62,187 nt of DNA, taken from NCBI GenBank assembly GCA_017853205.1, contig JAFMKB010000008.1, positions 1 through 62,187 of the forward strand, written 5' to 3'. Both the position numbers and the translations under genes were made by a program. The number at the start of each line of letters is the position of its first letter. The stretch's first letter is position 1. The notes beneath the pieces were generated by a model that had not been told where the DNA came from, made no database searches, and was given only the letters and a program-made list of their open reading frames with translations. Positions 51,608-59,932 of the stretch are shown here, piece after piece. This stretch comes from Gammaproteobacteria bacterium (GTDB taxonomy: Bacteria > Pseudomonadota > Gammaproteobacteria > Pseudomonadales > Pseudohongiellaceae).

Positions 51608-52477
51608 ATGAAAAATTTTCTCCTGTTAGCAATAGTAGCTGTGGCAGTGGCTGTTGCTTCTAACTCGCTGTTTGTCGTTAAGCAGACTGAGCGAGCGGTA
51701 ATGCTGCAGTTCGGTGAAATCGTTAATGCCGATATTGAGCCAGGCCTGCACTTTAAAATGCCCGTGGTTAATACTGTGCGTAAATTTGATGCGCGAATCC
51801 TCACAGAGGACTCACCGCGGCAGCGTTATCTGACGCTCGAACAGAAAGCGCTCGAAGTCGATTCTTATGCTAAGTGGCGGATCGTTGATGTGGGGCAGTT
51901 CTACGTGTCGACTCGCGGTGAAATAGCAACGGCGGGTAGGTTGCTTGCGCAGCGAATCAATGACGGCTTGCGCGATCAGATTGGTGCCCGCAGTCTGCAA
52001 GAGGTTGTGGCGGGCGAGCGCGATCAGCTCATGCTCGATCTGACTGCCGATCTCAACGAGAACACCGCTGCCGATATTGGCATCGAAGTCATCGATGTGC
52101 GGGTTAAGCGAATCGATCTCCCCGACGACGTACGTTCGTCGGTCTATGATCGAATGATTACCGAGAGAAACCGCGAGGCGCAAGAGTTGAGATCTCGCGG
52201 TGAGGAGCTCGCGATAGGTATTCGCGCTGACGCCGATCGACAGGCAACGATTTTCCGCGCAGAGGCCTACAGAGACGCCGAGGAAATACGTGGTGAGGGC
52301 GACGCGATGGCTGCAAGCATTTACGCTGAGGCTTATCAGAAAGACCCAGAGTGGTTCGCCTTTACCCGCAGCATCAATTCGTATCGGCAGACCTTTAACA
52401 ACAAAGGAGACGTTATGCTCCTCGATCCGGACAGTGACTATTTCAAATACTTAAAAGATGGCGAATTAGCCAACTAA
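51608..52477 (+). CDS. hflC: HflC, FtsH protease modulator
   Basis: Partner of HflK, 289 residues. A transmembrane helix occupies residues 3-20, then FVVKQTERAVMLQFGEIVNADIEPGLHFKMP starts the SPFH domain. The segment VIDVRVKRIDLPDDVRSSVYDRM near residue 165 and the coiled-coil after it are characteristic, as is the C-terminal MLLDPDSDYFKYL. ATG follows the hflK stop directly with GAGGAG upstream. A strong terminator at 52510-52545 closes the hfq-hflX-hflK-hflC group. Confidence 0.96.
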   Translation: MKNFLLLAIVAVAVAVASNSLFVVKQTERAVMLQFGEIVNADIEPGLHFKMPVVNTVRKFDARILTEDSPRQRYLTLEQKALEVDSYAKWRIVDVGQFYVSTRGEIATAGRLLAQRINDGLRDQIGARSLQEVVAGERDQLMLDLTADLNENTAADIGIEVIDVRVKRIDLPDDVRSSVYDRMITERNREAQELRSRGEELAIGIRADADRQATIFRAEAYRDAEEIRGEGDAMAASIYAEAYQKDPEWFAFTRSINSYRQTFNNKGDVMLLDPDSDYFKYLKDGELAN

Positions 52478-52509
52478 CGCTTCCCTAGGCTTATCTAAAG
52501 GCTAGAGAC

Positions 52510-52545
52510 AAAAGGCCCAGAAACTGAAGAGTTTCTGGGCCTTTT
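52510..52545 (+). terminator. Strong Rho-independent terminator after hflC
   Basis: AAAAGGCCCAGAAACT and its exact complement AGTTTCTGGGCCTTTT form a 16-bp perfect stem around GAAG. It ends in the T-tract and lies 33 bp after the hflC stop, with hisZ following. Confidence 0.95.
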
Positions 52546-52718
52546 GGGTTTCTGGCACCTCGTCTGTCTGGGCTAAAAGTAGATTCGGTGATTCTTCCGT
52601 TTATTGATGGGCGCGGCTGGCGTAAAATGACGGTTCGCGCAAGCCGACTTGCTCAATTGCCGTGCTCTTCACAACCCAAGACATGGCGGCGCTCTCTAAG
52701 GTAAGGAATGAATACGAT

Positions 52719-53909
52719 ATGACCAACGCTAAGCGCTGGCTTCTACCCGACGGCGTGGAGGAAATCCTTCCGCGCGAAGCTCACAAACTCGAATCGCTAA
52801 GACGAAAGCTGCTCGACCTCTACGTATCATGGGGATATGAGCTGGTGATTACGCCACTGATCGAATTCCTCGATTCATTACTGGTGGGCTCGTCGCATGA
52901 CCTCGACCTTCACACATTTAAAATCACCGATCAGTTGAGTGGCCGAATGATGGGAATCCGTGCGGATATCACCCCTCAGGCCGCGCGTATCGATGCACAT
53001 TGTCTTAATCGCGAGGGCCCCGTGCGGCTCTGCTATGCTGATAGTGTTTTGCATACCAAGCCTCGCGGCCTTCTGACTTCGCGGGTTCCTATTCGCGTCG
53101 GCGCCGAACTCTATGGACATGCGGGCGTTGAATGCGATATCGAATTGATTTGTTTGATGCACGCGACGCTTGAAGCGGCTTCGGTGCCGGACATCCATCA
53201 CGTGCTCGGTCACGTGGGCATTTTCCGCGCGCTAGTTGATGCCGCGCAAATCGATGAGAAAACCGAGGCGAAGCTGTTCGACGCGGTTCAGCGCAAGGCT
53301 TACGACGAGATTTCGGAGGTGCTCAATGCGTCAGTCGCGAGTGATTCGCTTCGTGATCTACTTACTCAGCTTACGCAGTTGAGCGGCGACGAAAATGTGC
53401 TCGAGGAGGCGCTGGCCGCTTTTGCCTCTGCTCCTGAGTCGGTGCGCGCGCCACTTGATGAATTGGCGGCTATCGCGTCGGGTGTGCAGGCGCGCGTGCC
53501 GGGCGTCCGACTCTGTTTCGATCTCTGCGAATTACGCGGTTATCAGTATCATACCGGCGTTGTTTTCGCTGCGTATACGCCGATTCACGGGCGAGCGGTT
53601 GCGAAGGGCGGCCGCTATGACGATATTGGCGAAGTATTCGGGCGCGCGCGTCCGGCTTCGGGTTTTGACTGCGATCTCAAAACGCTCGTTAAACTCTCGT
53701 TGAGTGATGTCCCCAAGGCACCGAGTATTGCCGCGCCACTCTCAACCGATGCTGAGCTACTCGCGCTGATCGCGACCTTGCGTGCGTCGGGCGAACAGGT
53801 CGTGTCGAGTTTGAGCGACGTGTCCGCGAGCGCCGCTCAGCTTACAGAGCAGAACTGCGACCGCGTAATCGTCAAAGGCGAGTCCGGGTGGGAAGTTAAG
53901 CCAGTTTAA
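52719..53909 (+). CDS. hisZ: ATP phosphoribosyltransferase regulatory subunit HisZ
   Basis: HisRS-like protein of 396 residues that serves as the regulatory subunit of the short form of HisG in histidine biosynthesis. It begins AKRWLLPDGVEEILPREA, the family start, and has the class II synthetase-like motif 2 region MMGIRADITPQAARID and LCYADSVLH, and RGYQYHTGVVFAAYTP near residue 280 with KGGRYDDIGE. It lacks the anticodon-binding domain of HisRS. The frame is open from 52662, but ATG 52719 fits the family start. Its presence implies a short HisG elsewhere. purA lies 97 bp downstream; hisZ-purA is a common gammaproteobacterial order. Confidence 0.93.
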   Translation: MTNAKRWLLPDGVEEILPREAHKLESLRRKLLDLYVSWGYELVITPLIEFLDSLLVGSSHDLDLHTFKITDQLSGRMMGIRADITPQAARIDAHCLNREGPVRLCYADSVLHTKPRGLLTSRVPIRVGAELYGHAGVECDIELICLMHATLEAASVPDIHHVLGHVGIFRALVDAAQIDEKTEAKLFDAVQRKAYDEISEVLNASVASDSLRDLLTQLTQLSGDENVLEEALAAFASAPESVRAPLDELAAIASGVQARVPGVRLCFDLCELRGYQYHTGVVFAAYTPIHGRAVAKGGRYDDIGEVFGRARPASGFDCDLKTLVKLSLSDVPKAPSIAAPLSTDAELLALIATLRASGEQVVSSLSDVSASAAQLTEQNCDRVIVKGESGWEVKPV

Positions 53910-53994
53910 TTTTGGATTGTGAGGCTAGCCAGACCGGCTAGGTAGTATTAGCGCCCTGCGTTTGGTGGGGTAACGATTGCAATGAGCAAGGTAA

Positions 53995-55302
<1,308 letters not shown>

Positions 55303-55306
55303 GGCG

Positions 55307-56203
55307 TTAATGCTCCCAGAGGCATGCGGCGCCGATCGCGCCGCTGGCATCGCCGAAGGTCGGGGGAACTATGCGTGTGTGGATTTGATCATTAAACACG
55401 TGTGGTCCCAACAGGGCAGGAACGCGCTTATAGAGTGAGGCGATATTCGATAATCCTCCACCTAGGACGATGACCTCTGGATCGATCATGTTGATCACTG
55501 TGGCTAAGCAGTGCGCGAGTTGGTCTGCGTAAATTTCTAGACATACCTGTGCCGGTTTGAAGCCTTTCTCTGCACGCTGAGCAATTTCTAGTGCCGTGAG
55601 TTGCTCACCTGTGGCGTCAAAATAACTCATGCTCAGCCCTCGTCCTGAAAGTAGGGTCTCGATGCAATTGACGCGGCCACAGTAACATTCCCTGTCAGCA
55701 GAAATCATCGCTCGTGCACTCGCCGGCATGCAATTGTGACCCCATTCGCCCGAGATACTGTTTGGCCCTGTGACTAACTTTTTATCAATCACTATTCCGC
55801 CGCCGCAGCCTGTGCCGACGATTACCCCGAAAACCGAGCGAGCGTTTTGTGCCGAGCCATAGCAGGCCTCCGAAAGCGCGAAGCAATTTGCATCATTCTC
55901 TATTCGTACCTCGTAGCCGAGCTTTATCTCGATATCTTCGAGCAAGCGTTTGCCATTGAGTTCAATCGCATTGCAATTTTTCATTTCGCCATTAGTGGAG
56001 AGGCAGCCCGGCGTGCCGATACCCACACTGAGATGATCCTTGAGCCGAGCTTGGAGAGACTGAATTAGTGCAGCCAAGTCGTCGAGAATGACTTCATAGT
56101 ATTCTCCTCGGGTCGGGACGCGGAGTTTATGGATTATTTCGCCGTCGTTGCGGAGGACGATACCTTCGATTTTAGTACCGCCGAGATCGATGCCGATACG
56201 CAT
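55307..56203 (-). CDS. ROK family sugar kinase, fructokinase (Mak)-like
   Basis: ATP-dependent sugar kinase of 298 residues. The ATP site IGIDLGGTKIEGIVL opens the protein; the sugar-binding ENDANCFALSEA near residue 105 and GTGCGGGIVI follow. The ROK zinc motif reads C-Y-C-G-x3-C-I-E (CYCGRVNCIET), with the preceding EWGHN giving the fourth ligand. The overall pattern and the end IVLGGGLSNIASLYKRVP resemble E. coli Mak (fructokinase) more than NagK or Glk. The frame opens at 56257; ATG 56203 begins MRIGIDLGG and is preceded by AGAGAA. It is convergent with purA and divergent from the transposase gene. Confidence 0.88.
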   Translation of the reverse strand: MRIGIDLGGTKIEGIVLRNDGEIIHKLRVPTRGEYYEVILDDLAALIQSLQARLKDHLSVGIGTPGCLSTNGEMKNCNAIELNGKRLLEDIEIKLGYEVRIENDANCFALSEACYGSAQNARSVFGVIVGTGCGGGIVIDKKLVTGPNSISGEWGHNCMPASARAMISADRECYCGRVNCIETLLSGRGLSMSYFDATGEQLTALEIAQRAEKGFKPAQVCLEIYADQLAHCLATVINMIDPEVIVLGGGLSNIASLYKRVPALLGPHVFNDQIHTRIVPPTFGDASGAIGAACLWEH

Positions 56204-56340
56204 AATTGTTCTCTGTGAGCTCAGTTTGAGTAGGTAGGTTGAGTGTATAAAAACCAAAACTAGATCTTGAAGTCTACACTAATCTCTCTAAAATCGATTT
56301 CCCGTTTTATTTTTTGCCTAAAAGGATCGGAAAGCAGCAA

Positions 56341-57420
56341 GTGACACGCGCTCGCAATCAACAGGTATCACTCGAGGATACGCCTTATTATCACTGCATT
56401 TCGCGGTGTGTTCGGCGTGCCTTTCTGTGTGGTGACGATCCTCTGACTGGCCAGAATTTTGACCATCGAAAAGGGTGGCTGGTCCAGCGAATGAAGTGGC
56501 TTGCGAGCCAATTCGCCATCGATGTCTGCGCCTATGCTGTGATGAGTAACCATTACCACTTGGTACTAGGTGTCGATGTGAACAAAGCTCGATCATGGAG
56601 CGACGACGAGGTGTTAGCTCGTTGGACCAAATTGTTCCCACGTAATGCGAAACTAATCGAAACTCTGCGCCTCAACTCGAGCAGCAAGAAAGCAAGGGAT
56701 CTCGAGGCCAAGACGTTGGCTGAGTGGCGGCAGCGCCTACAGGACATAAGCTGGTTTATGCGCTGTCTTAACGAGCGCATAGCGCGGGCTGCTAATCGAG
56801 AGGACAATTGTACCGGCCGATTTTGGGAGGGCCGATTCAAGAGTCAGGCGCTGCTGGACGAGAAAGCGTTGGTGACGTGTATGGCCTATGTCGACCTCAA
56901 TCCGATTAGAGCCGGCGTCAGTGACAGTCTCGAGGCAAGTGATTTTACGTCGATTCAAGAGCGCCTGATTCGCCAGGCGCAGCGCGTAAAAGAACCTAAT
57001 TATCGCCAGCAGCGATTGCTTAAACGCCGCAACGCACGCCATCTATTAAAGTCGAAGGTCCCCAAGCTACGCCCACTCTCCGAACCGGGGGATAAGGTGC
57101 AGGAGTCATTGCCGATTGATCGCGGGAGCTACGTTGCGTTGCTAGATGCGAGCGTGCGCGCACTGAAGGTTGAAAACGCGACTGGTGTGGAGCTGTTAAA
57201 CCCGCTAGGCAATCACTCGCTGCTTTCGCAGTTGGGCATGCAAGGTCGGGGCTGGCTTCAAGCGGTAACTAAATTCCACCGACACTATGCGCTCGCTGCA
57301 GGAAGCACCGATTCGCTTCTCAAGTATCAGGCGCGACGCGTCGAAGCTGGCGAGGCGATGCGATCTAAGACAAAGTGGGTTCGCGGAATGGCTGCGGCGA
57401 AGCTGCTGTACGAAACTTAA
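56341..57420 (+). CDS. REP-associated tyrosine transposase (Y1/HUH family)
   Basis: Y1 transposase-family protein of 359 residues, of the kind that acts on hairpin DNA. The HUH motif is H-Y-H in MSNHYHLVLG near residue 78. RFWEGRFKSQAL and CMAYVDLNPIRAG (Tyr nucleophile region) are further family marks. Its start is GTG 56341: it begins TRARNQQVSLEDTPYYHCISRCVRRAFLCG, the usual beginning, with GGAAAG upstream, while TTG 56314 would add nine residues. The C-terminal 150 residues are basic and of variable type. No terminal inverted repeats or target duplication were found, consistent with RAYTs that are single-copy domesticated-type genes. Two hairpins with identical loops lie 180 and 290 bp downstream. 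Confidence 0.9.
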   Translation: MTRARNQQVSLEDTPYYHCISRCVRRAFLCGDDPLTGQNFDHRKGWLVQRMKWLASQFAIDVCAYAVMSNHYHLVLGVDVNKARSWSDDEVLARWTKLFPRNAKLIETLRLNSSSKKARDLEAKTLAEWRQRLQDISWFMRCLNERIARAANREDNCTGRFWEGRFKSQALLDEKALVTCMAYVDLNPIRAGVSDSLEASDFTSIQERLIRQAQRVKEPNYRQQRLLKRRNARHLLKSKVPKLRPLSEPGDKVQESLPIDRGSYVALLDASVRALKVENATGVELLNPLGNHSLLSQLGMQGRGWLQAVTKFHRHYALAAGSTDSLLKYQARRVEAGEAMRSKTKWVRGMAAAKLLYET

Positions 57421-57600
57421 TCTCAGTCCGCTAATTTTTCACGCTGCGACTCCCTCCCCCCAACGCGTGCCAACGCAGATCTTTTCAGTAATCTTCCTCA
57501 TCAAGCGGCCAAGTGTCGTCTGAATTTTCTTGAATCGTAGTTTTCTAAAGCTGATTGAAGCATGCCTGCCTTTTTTCGACAGTTCTTAGCCTTTTAGACT
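57421..57600. other. Intergenic sequence between transposase and hairpins
   Basis: After the transposase stop the sequence becomes more AT-rich than the surrounding genes. No coding frame with a ribosome-binding site was seen. Confidence 0.55.
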
Positions 57601-57642
57601 AACTAATTATTTAATTGGGTGTCCTTTAATTAAAAATTAGTT
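57601..57642. repeat. AT-rich hairpin A with loop GGGTGTCCTTT
   Basis: AACTAATTATTTAATT (57601-57616) pairs with AATTAAAAATTAGTT (57628-57642), one unpaired A, around the 11-base loop GGGTGTCCTTT (57617-57627). The 16 bases at 57613-57628 recur exactly at 57719-57734 in hairpin B. It resembles a REP-like target of the adjacent Y1 transposase, although the classical REP layout (5' GTAG and GC-rich stem) is different. Confidence 0.8.
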
Positions 57643-57712
57643 CCAATTTAGGTTGCAATTGATCTGATCGTCTCAATAACAATCGTGCGACACGCGGAGG
57701 AAAGTAAAATTT

Positions 57713-57743
57713 GTTATAAATTGGGTGTCCTTTATTTTATAAC
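57713..57743. repeat. AT-rich hairpin B with loop GGGTGTCCTTT
   Basis: GTTATAAA (57713-57720) pairs with TTTATAAC (57736-57743) around a loop that contains TTGGGTGTCCTTTAT. The stem sequence is unlike hairpin A but is also self-complementary, while the central 16 bases are identical. The two lie in the same orientation, 106 bp apart. Confidence 0.78.
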
Positions 57744-57841
57744 TCATTGCCTGAGCGAGGGATTTCTCATGTAGCTAATTGTTAATGCTGTATTACGAAC
57801 GGGAATTGCGTGGTTTTTTGTATGAAACAGCAAATTCTTGA

Positions 57842-57854
57842 AGGGATAATCCCT
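57842..57854. promoter_or_regulatory. 13-bp palindrome upstream of the small-protein promoter
   Basis: AGGGAT and ATCCCT flank a single A. It ends nine bases before the TTGACA box at 57864, a position where an activator could contact RNA polymerase. Confidence 0.45.
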
Positions 57855-57863
57855 AGATATTGT

Positions 57864-57892
57864 TTGACAGAAAGTGTGCAAAACTATATCTT
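57864..57892 (+). promoter_or_regulatory. Sigma70-type promoter of the small protein/CopC-like operon
   Basis: A perfect -35 TTGACA at 57864-57869 and TATCTT at 57887-57892 are separated by 17 bases. Transcription would begin near 57900, about 46 bases before the ATG at 57946, which excludes the earlier in-frame ATG at 57874. Confidence 0.65.
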
Positions 57893-57945
57893 GCGTTATC
57901 GAACGAATTGCTAGGGTTTTGGCTAACAAGAGGGATCTTCGAGAG

Positions 57946-58149
57946 ATGAACAAGCGCGCACAGGCCTATTCCGATAACTTGAGTGCAACGAAGAGCGCTA
58001 GTGATGCTGCGTTCGATCATGATTCGAGTCACCTTGCGGCAAAAAACAGATCGCGTTCGGCACCACTAAACGAAATAGAAATTCGTGCAAGGCTTGATGC
58101 CTTCGCTAAAGAGCTTGCACAGGCGGAGCGCGATCGCGCCAAGCATTGA
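57946..58149 (+). CDS. Small charged hypothetical protein
   Basis: Predicted protein of 67 residues without a signal or membrane segment. It is rich in Ala, Arg, Asp, Lys and Ser; the last 28 residues (NEIEIRARLDAFAKELAQAERDRAKH) form an amphipathic, coiled-coil-like helix. I recognise no family. The frame reaches back to 57874, but the promoter position argues for ATG 57946, which lies in GAGAGATG without well-spaced ribosome-binding sequence. The next gene starts nine bases after its stop with a good site, so they form a pair. It may be real; nothing else supports it. Confidence 0.5.
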   Translation: MNKRAQAYSDNLSATKSASDAAFDHDSSHLAAKNRSRSAPLNEIEIRARLDAFAKELAQAERDRAKH

Positions 58150-58158
58150 GGAGAGCTG

Positions 58159-58563
58159 ATGTTTACTGCATGGCGTTTATCAGTCGTAAATTTTCGTAAA
58201 CTTCTTGCCGCCGCTTCTCTAGTCTCTTTGCTCGCGAGTTGTTCGGGCGCGAACAACTACACGCCGCTACTGAACTCAGAACCAGGTGCGGGTGAGATCA
58301 TCACCGAACGTACTCCGCGCACACTTCGGCTTTTCTACGCAGCGCTTCCCGATGTCGACAACAGTGAGCTCACACTCACGGGTCCGGAGGGAGATTACAG
58401 TCTGCGCGGTTTGCATACGATGGGCGCTGATGACCTTATGGTCGAAATTTATCAGCCGGCGCTGACCAACGGCTCCTACACCGTGCAGTGGAAAACACGT
58501 GTCGAAGGTGATCCCGCTATTTACGCCGGCCAGTACTCATTCGACGTCGCAATCCCAGAGTAA
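58159..58563 (+). CDS. CopC-like domain lipoprotein lacking copper ligands
   Basis: Lipoprotein of 134 residues; lipobox LASC has Cys28. The domain follows the CopC/YobA beta-sandwich pattern: LLNSEPGAGEIITERTPRTLRLFYAALP, ELTLTGPEG, and GSYTVQWKTRV with a final YAGQYSFDV. In CopC the N-terminal His of the mature protein and the His of the D-G-H-P turn bind Cu(II); here the mature N-terminus is a lipid-modified Cys and the turn reads EGDPAIYAG without His. Copper binding is therefore unlikely, and the fold may have another role. GAGGAG lies five bases before the ATG. It is the second gene of the pair with the small protein. Confidence 0.78.
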   Translation: MFTAWRLSVVNFRKLLAAASLVSLLASCSGANNYTPLLNSEPGAGEIITERTPRTLRLFYAALPDVDNSELTLTGPEGDYSLRGLHTMGADDLMVEIYQPALTNGSYTVQWKTRVEGDPAIYAGQYSFDVAIPE

Positions 58564-58751
58564 AGAGTTTTTCTGCATGAGCATCGTTTTTGCGAGGCGG
58601 GCATTACCAGAGTGATGGAGGCCGGTCGTTCCGCCTTCCTAATAGTTATTGGCCGCAGAAACGAGTTCAAAAGTGCTAGAGTGACACCTTTGCCTCGAAA
58701 TAGAGCTGCGTATAGAAACTGGGATCCAATGGACCTGTTCGGGAAATTTGA

Positions 58752-59777
58752 CTAGCTGTTTAGTAACTTGACGAGCGAGAGACCGAGCCGTTGTCCGCTT
58801 AAAAACGCATCCTCTATACGACCACCCAAACACCAGTCCCCGCAGGCGGCAAGCTGACTCTCCTCATCCAGCAAGAAGTCTTCATCAGCCGGAACCTCAG
58901 TCTTAGCGTAGCGCCAGCCGTGTAAGTCGCTGTGCACGATAGAAGCGGCATCGAGCTCGAGAAGCGAGCAGCTCGCATCGATTAGCTGTTGTTCAATTTC
59001 CGCTCGATCGGCGTCGAAATTTTCACGTGCCCAACGGTTGTCGCTGTGGACGAGTAGTGAGTGAGTTGCGCCGCGCCGAGGTTTACTCGCGTTCGCAACT
59101 ATCAGCGCTATCGATGATTCCTTCACCGTTGCTAGGTCGAAGTTGAGTTTGGGTGGAGCATTAAGGCCGAGCATTAGACTGAAACAGGGAAGATGCTTCG
59201 CGTCGTGCAGACGCGTGAGGTGACTAAAATTGGTATTGGCAAACAGCGTGCTGGCCTGCGCAGAGGGTGCCGTGCTCAAAACCCAGTCGAACTCCCCTAG
59301 AATCTCTTGCCGGTTATCTGTCTGCTTGGAAAAAACTCGCCAGCGGCACGGAGCGGCACCTGAGTCTATTTTTTCGAGCGAGCCTACTTCGCAGCCTAGA
59401 TGAATAGTTACGTTACCCTCCAATGCCTTAAGCGACTCCTTACATAGAGAATTCATGCTCGGTGTTGCGACGAAGTGAGGTTCGAACCACTCTCGCTTAT
59501 ACGGCGCGCGTCCCGCTTCAAGTGTGGTTAGCCGTGGCTGCCACTCTGCGATGCATGCGCCTTCGACTGGCCGCGCAAGAAACTGCTGAAAAGCTTGAGA
59601 GCGCGCGGTAAAGAACTGCGCGCCATGGTCGAATTCGAAACCCTCGCGCCGCCGTGTCGCCATGCGTCCGCCGAATCCTCGTGACTTCTCTATGAGTGTG
59701 ACTCGCGCCTTGTCTGCGAGGGTGTTCGCGAGTGCGGTCGCTGCCATTCCTGTGCCAATTATTAAAACGTCTTGCAT
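58752..59777 (-). CDS. Renalase-like FAD-dependent oxidoreductase
   Basis: FAD protein of 341 residues. The dinucleotide-binding motif at the N-terminus is VLIIGTGMAATALAN, followed by LIEKSRGFGGRMATRR (a second GG doublet typical of amine-oxidase-like enzymes) and FDHGAQFFTARS. The C-terminal FAD contact is CGDWCLGGRIEDAFLSGQRL. This pattern fits bacterial renalase, which oxidises the 2- and 6-dihydro isomers of NAD(P)H formed by mis-reduction. A generic NAD(P)/FAD oxidoreductase is the alternative. No strong ribosome-binding site precedes ATG 59777. It is convergent with the CopC-like gene and divergent from the M1 peptidase. Confidence 0.85.
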   Translation of the reverse strand: MQDVLIIGTGMAATALANTLADKARVTLIEKSRGFGGRMATRRREGFEFDHGAQFFTARSQAFQQFLARPVEGACIAEWQPRLTTLEAGRAPYKREWFEPHFVATPSMNSLCKESLKALEGNVTIHLGCEVGSLEKIDSGAAPCRWRVFSKQTDNRQEILGEFDWVLSTAPSAQASTLFANTNFSHLTRLHDAKHLPCFSLMLGLNAPPKLNFDLATVKESSIALIVANASKPRRGATHSLLVHSDNRWARENFDADRAEIEQQLIDASCSLLELDAASIVHSDLHGWRYAKTEVPADEDFLLDEESQLAACGDWCLGGRIEDAFLSGQRLGLSLVKLLNS

Positions 59778-59932
59778 GAGTAACTGCTGTCCTGCGCCCT
59801 ACCGGCGGGCGATCTTAGTGTTGACCCTGCATACGCAGAGATTTAGAAGCGGGATTCATAGTGTCGGCTGCAATGCCTCAGAGACAGCGCTACACTTAGG
59901 CATAACTAAATCATAGCGCGCGAGAGAGTACC

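Noticed and set aside
53925-53941. CTAGCC-AGACC-GGCTAG hairpin between hisZ and purA
   Set aside because: Only six base pairs and no T-tract; not called a terminator.
56204-57743. Complete insertion sequence around the Y1 transposase
   Set aside because: No matching left end, target duplication or second hairpin upstream of the gene was found; only the downstream hairpins are reported.
58159-58563. Copper-resistance function for the CopC-like protein
   Set aside because: The His ligands expected in CopC are missing, so only the fold is called.
59479-59488. GGTTCGAACC resembling a tRNA T-arm
   Set aside because: It lies inside the renalase-like coding sequence and no cloverleaf could be built around it.
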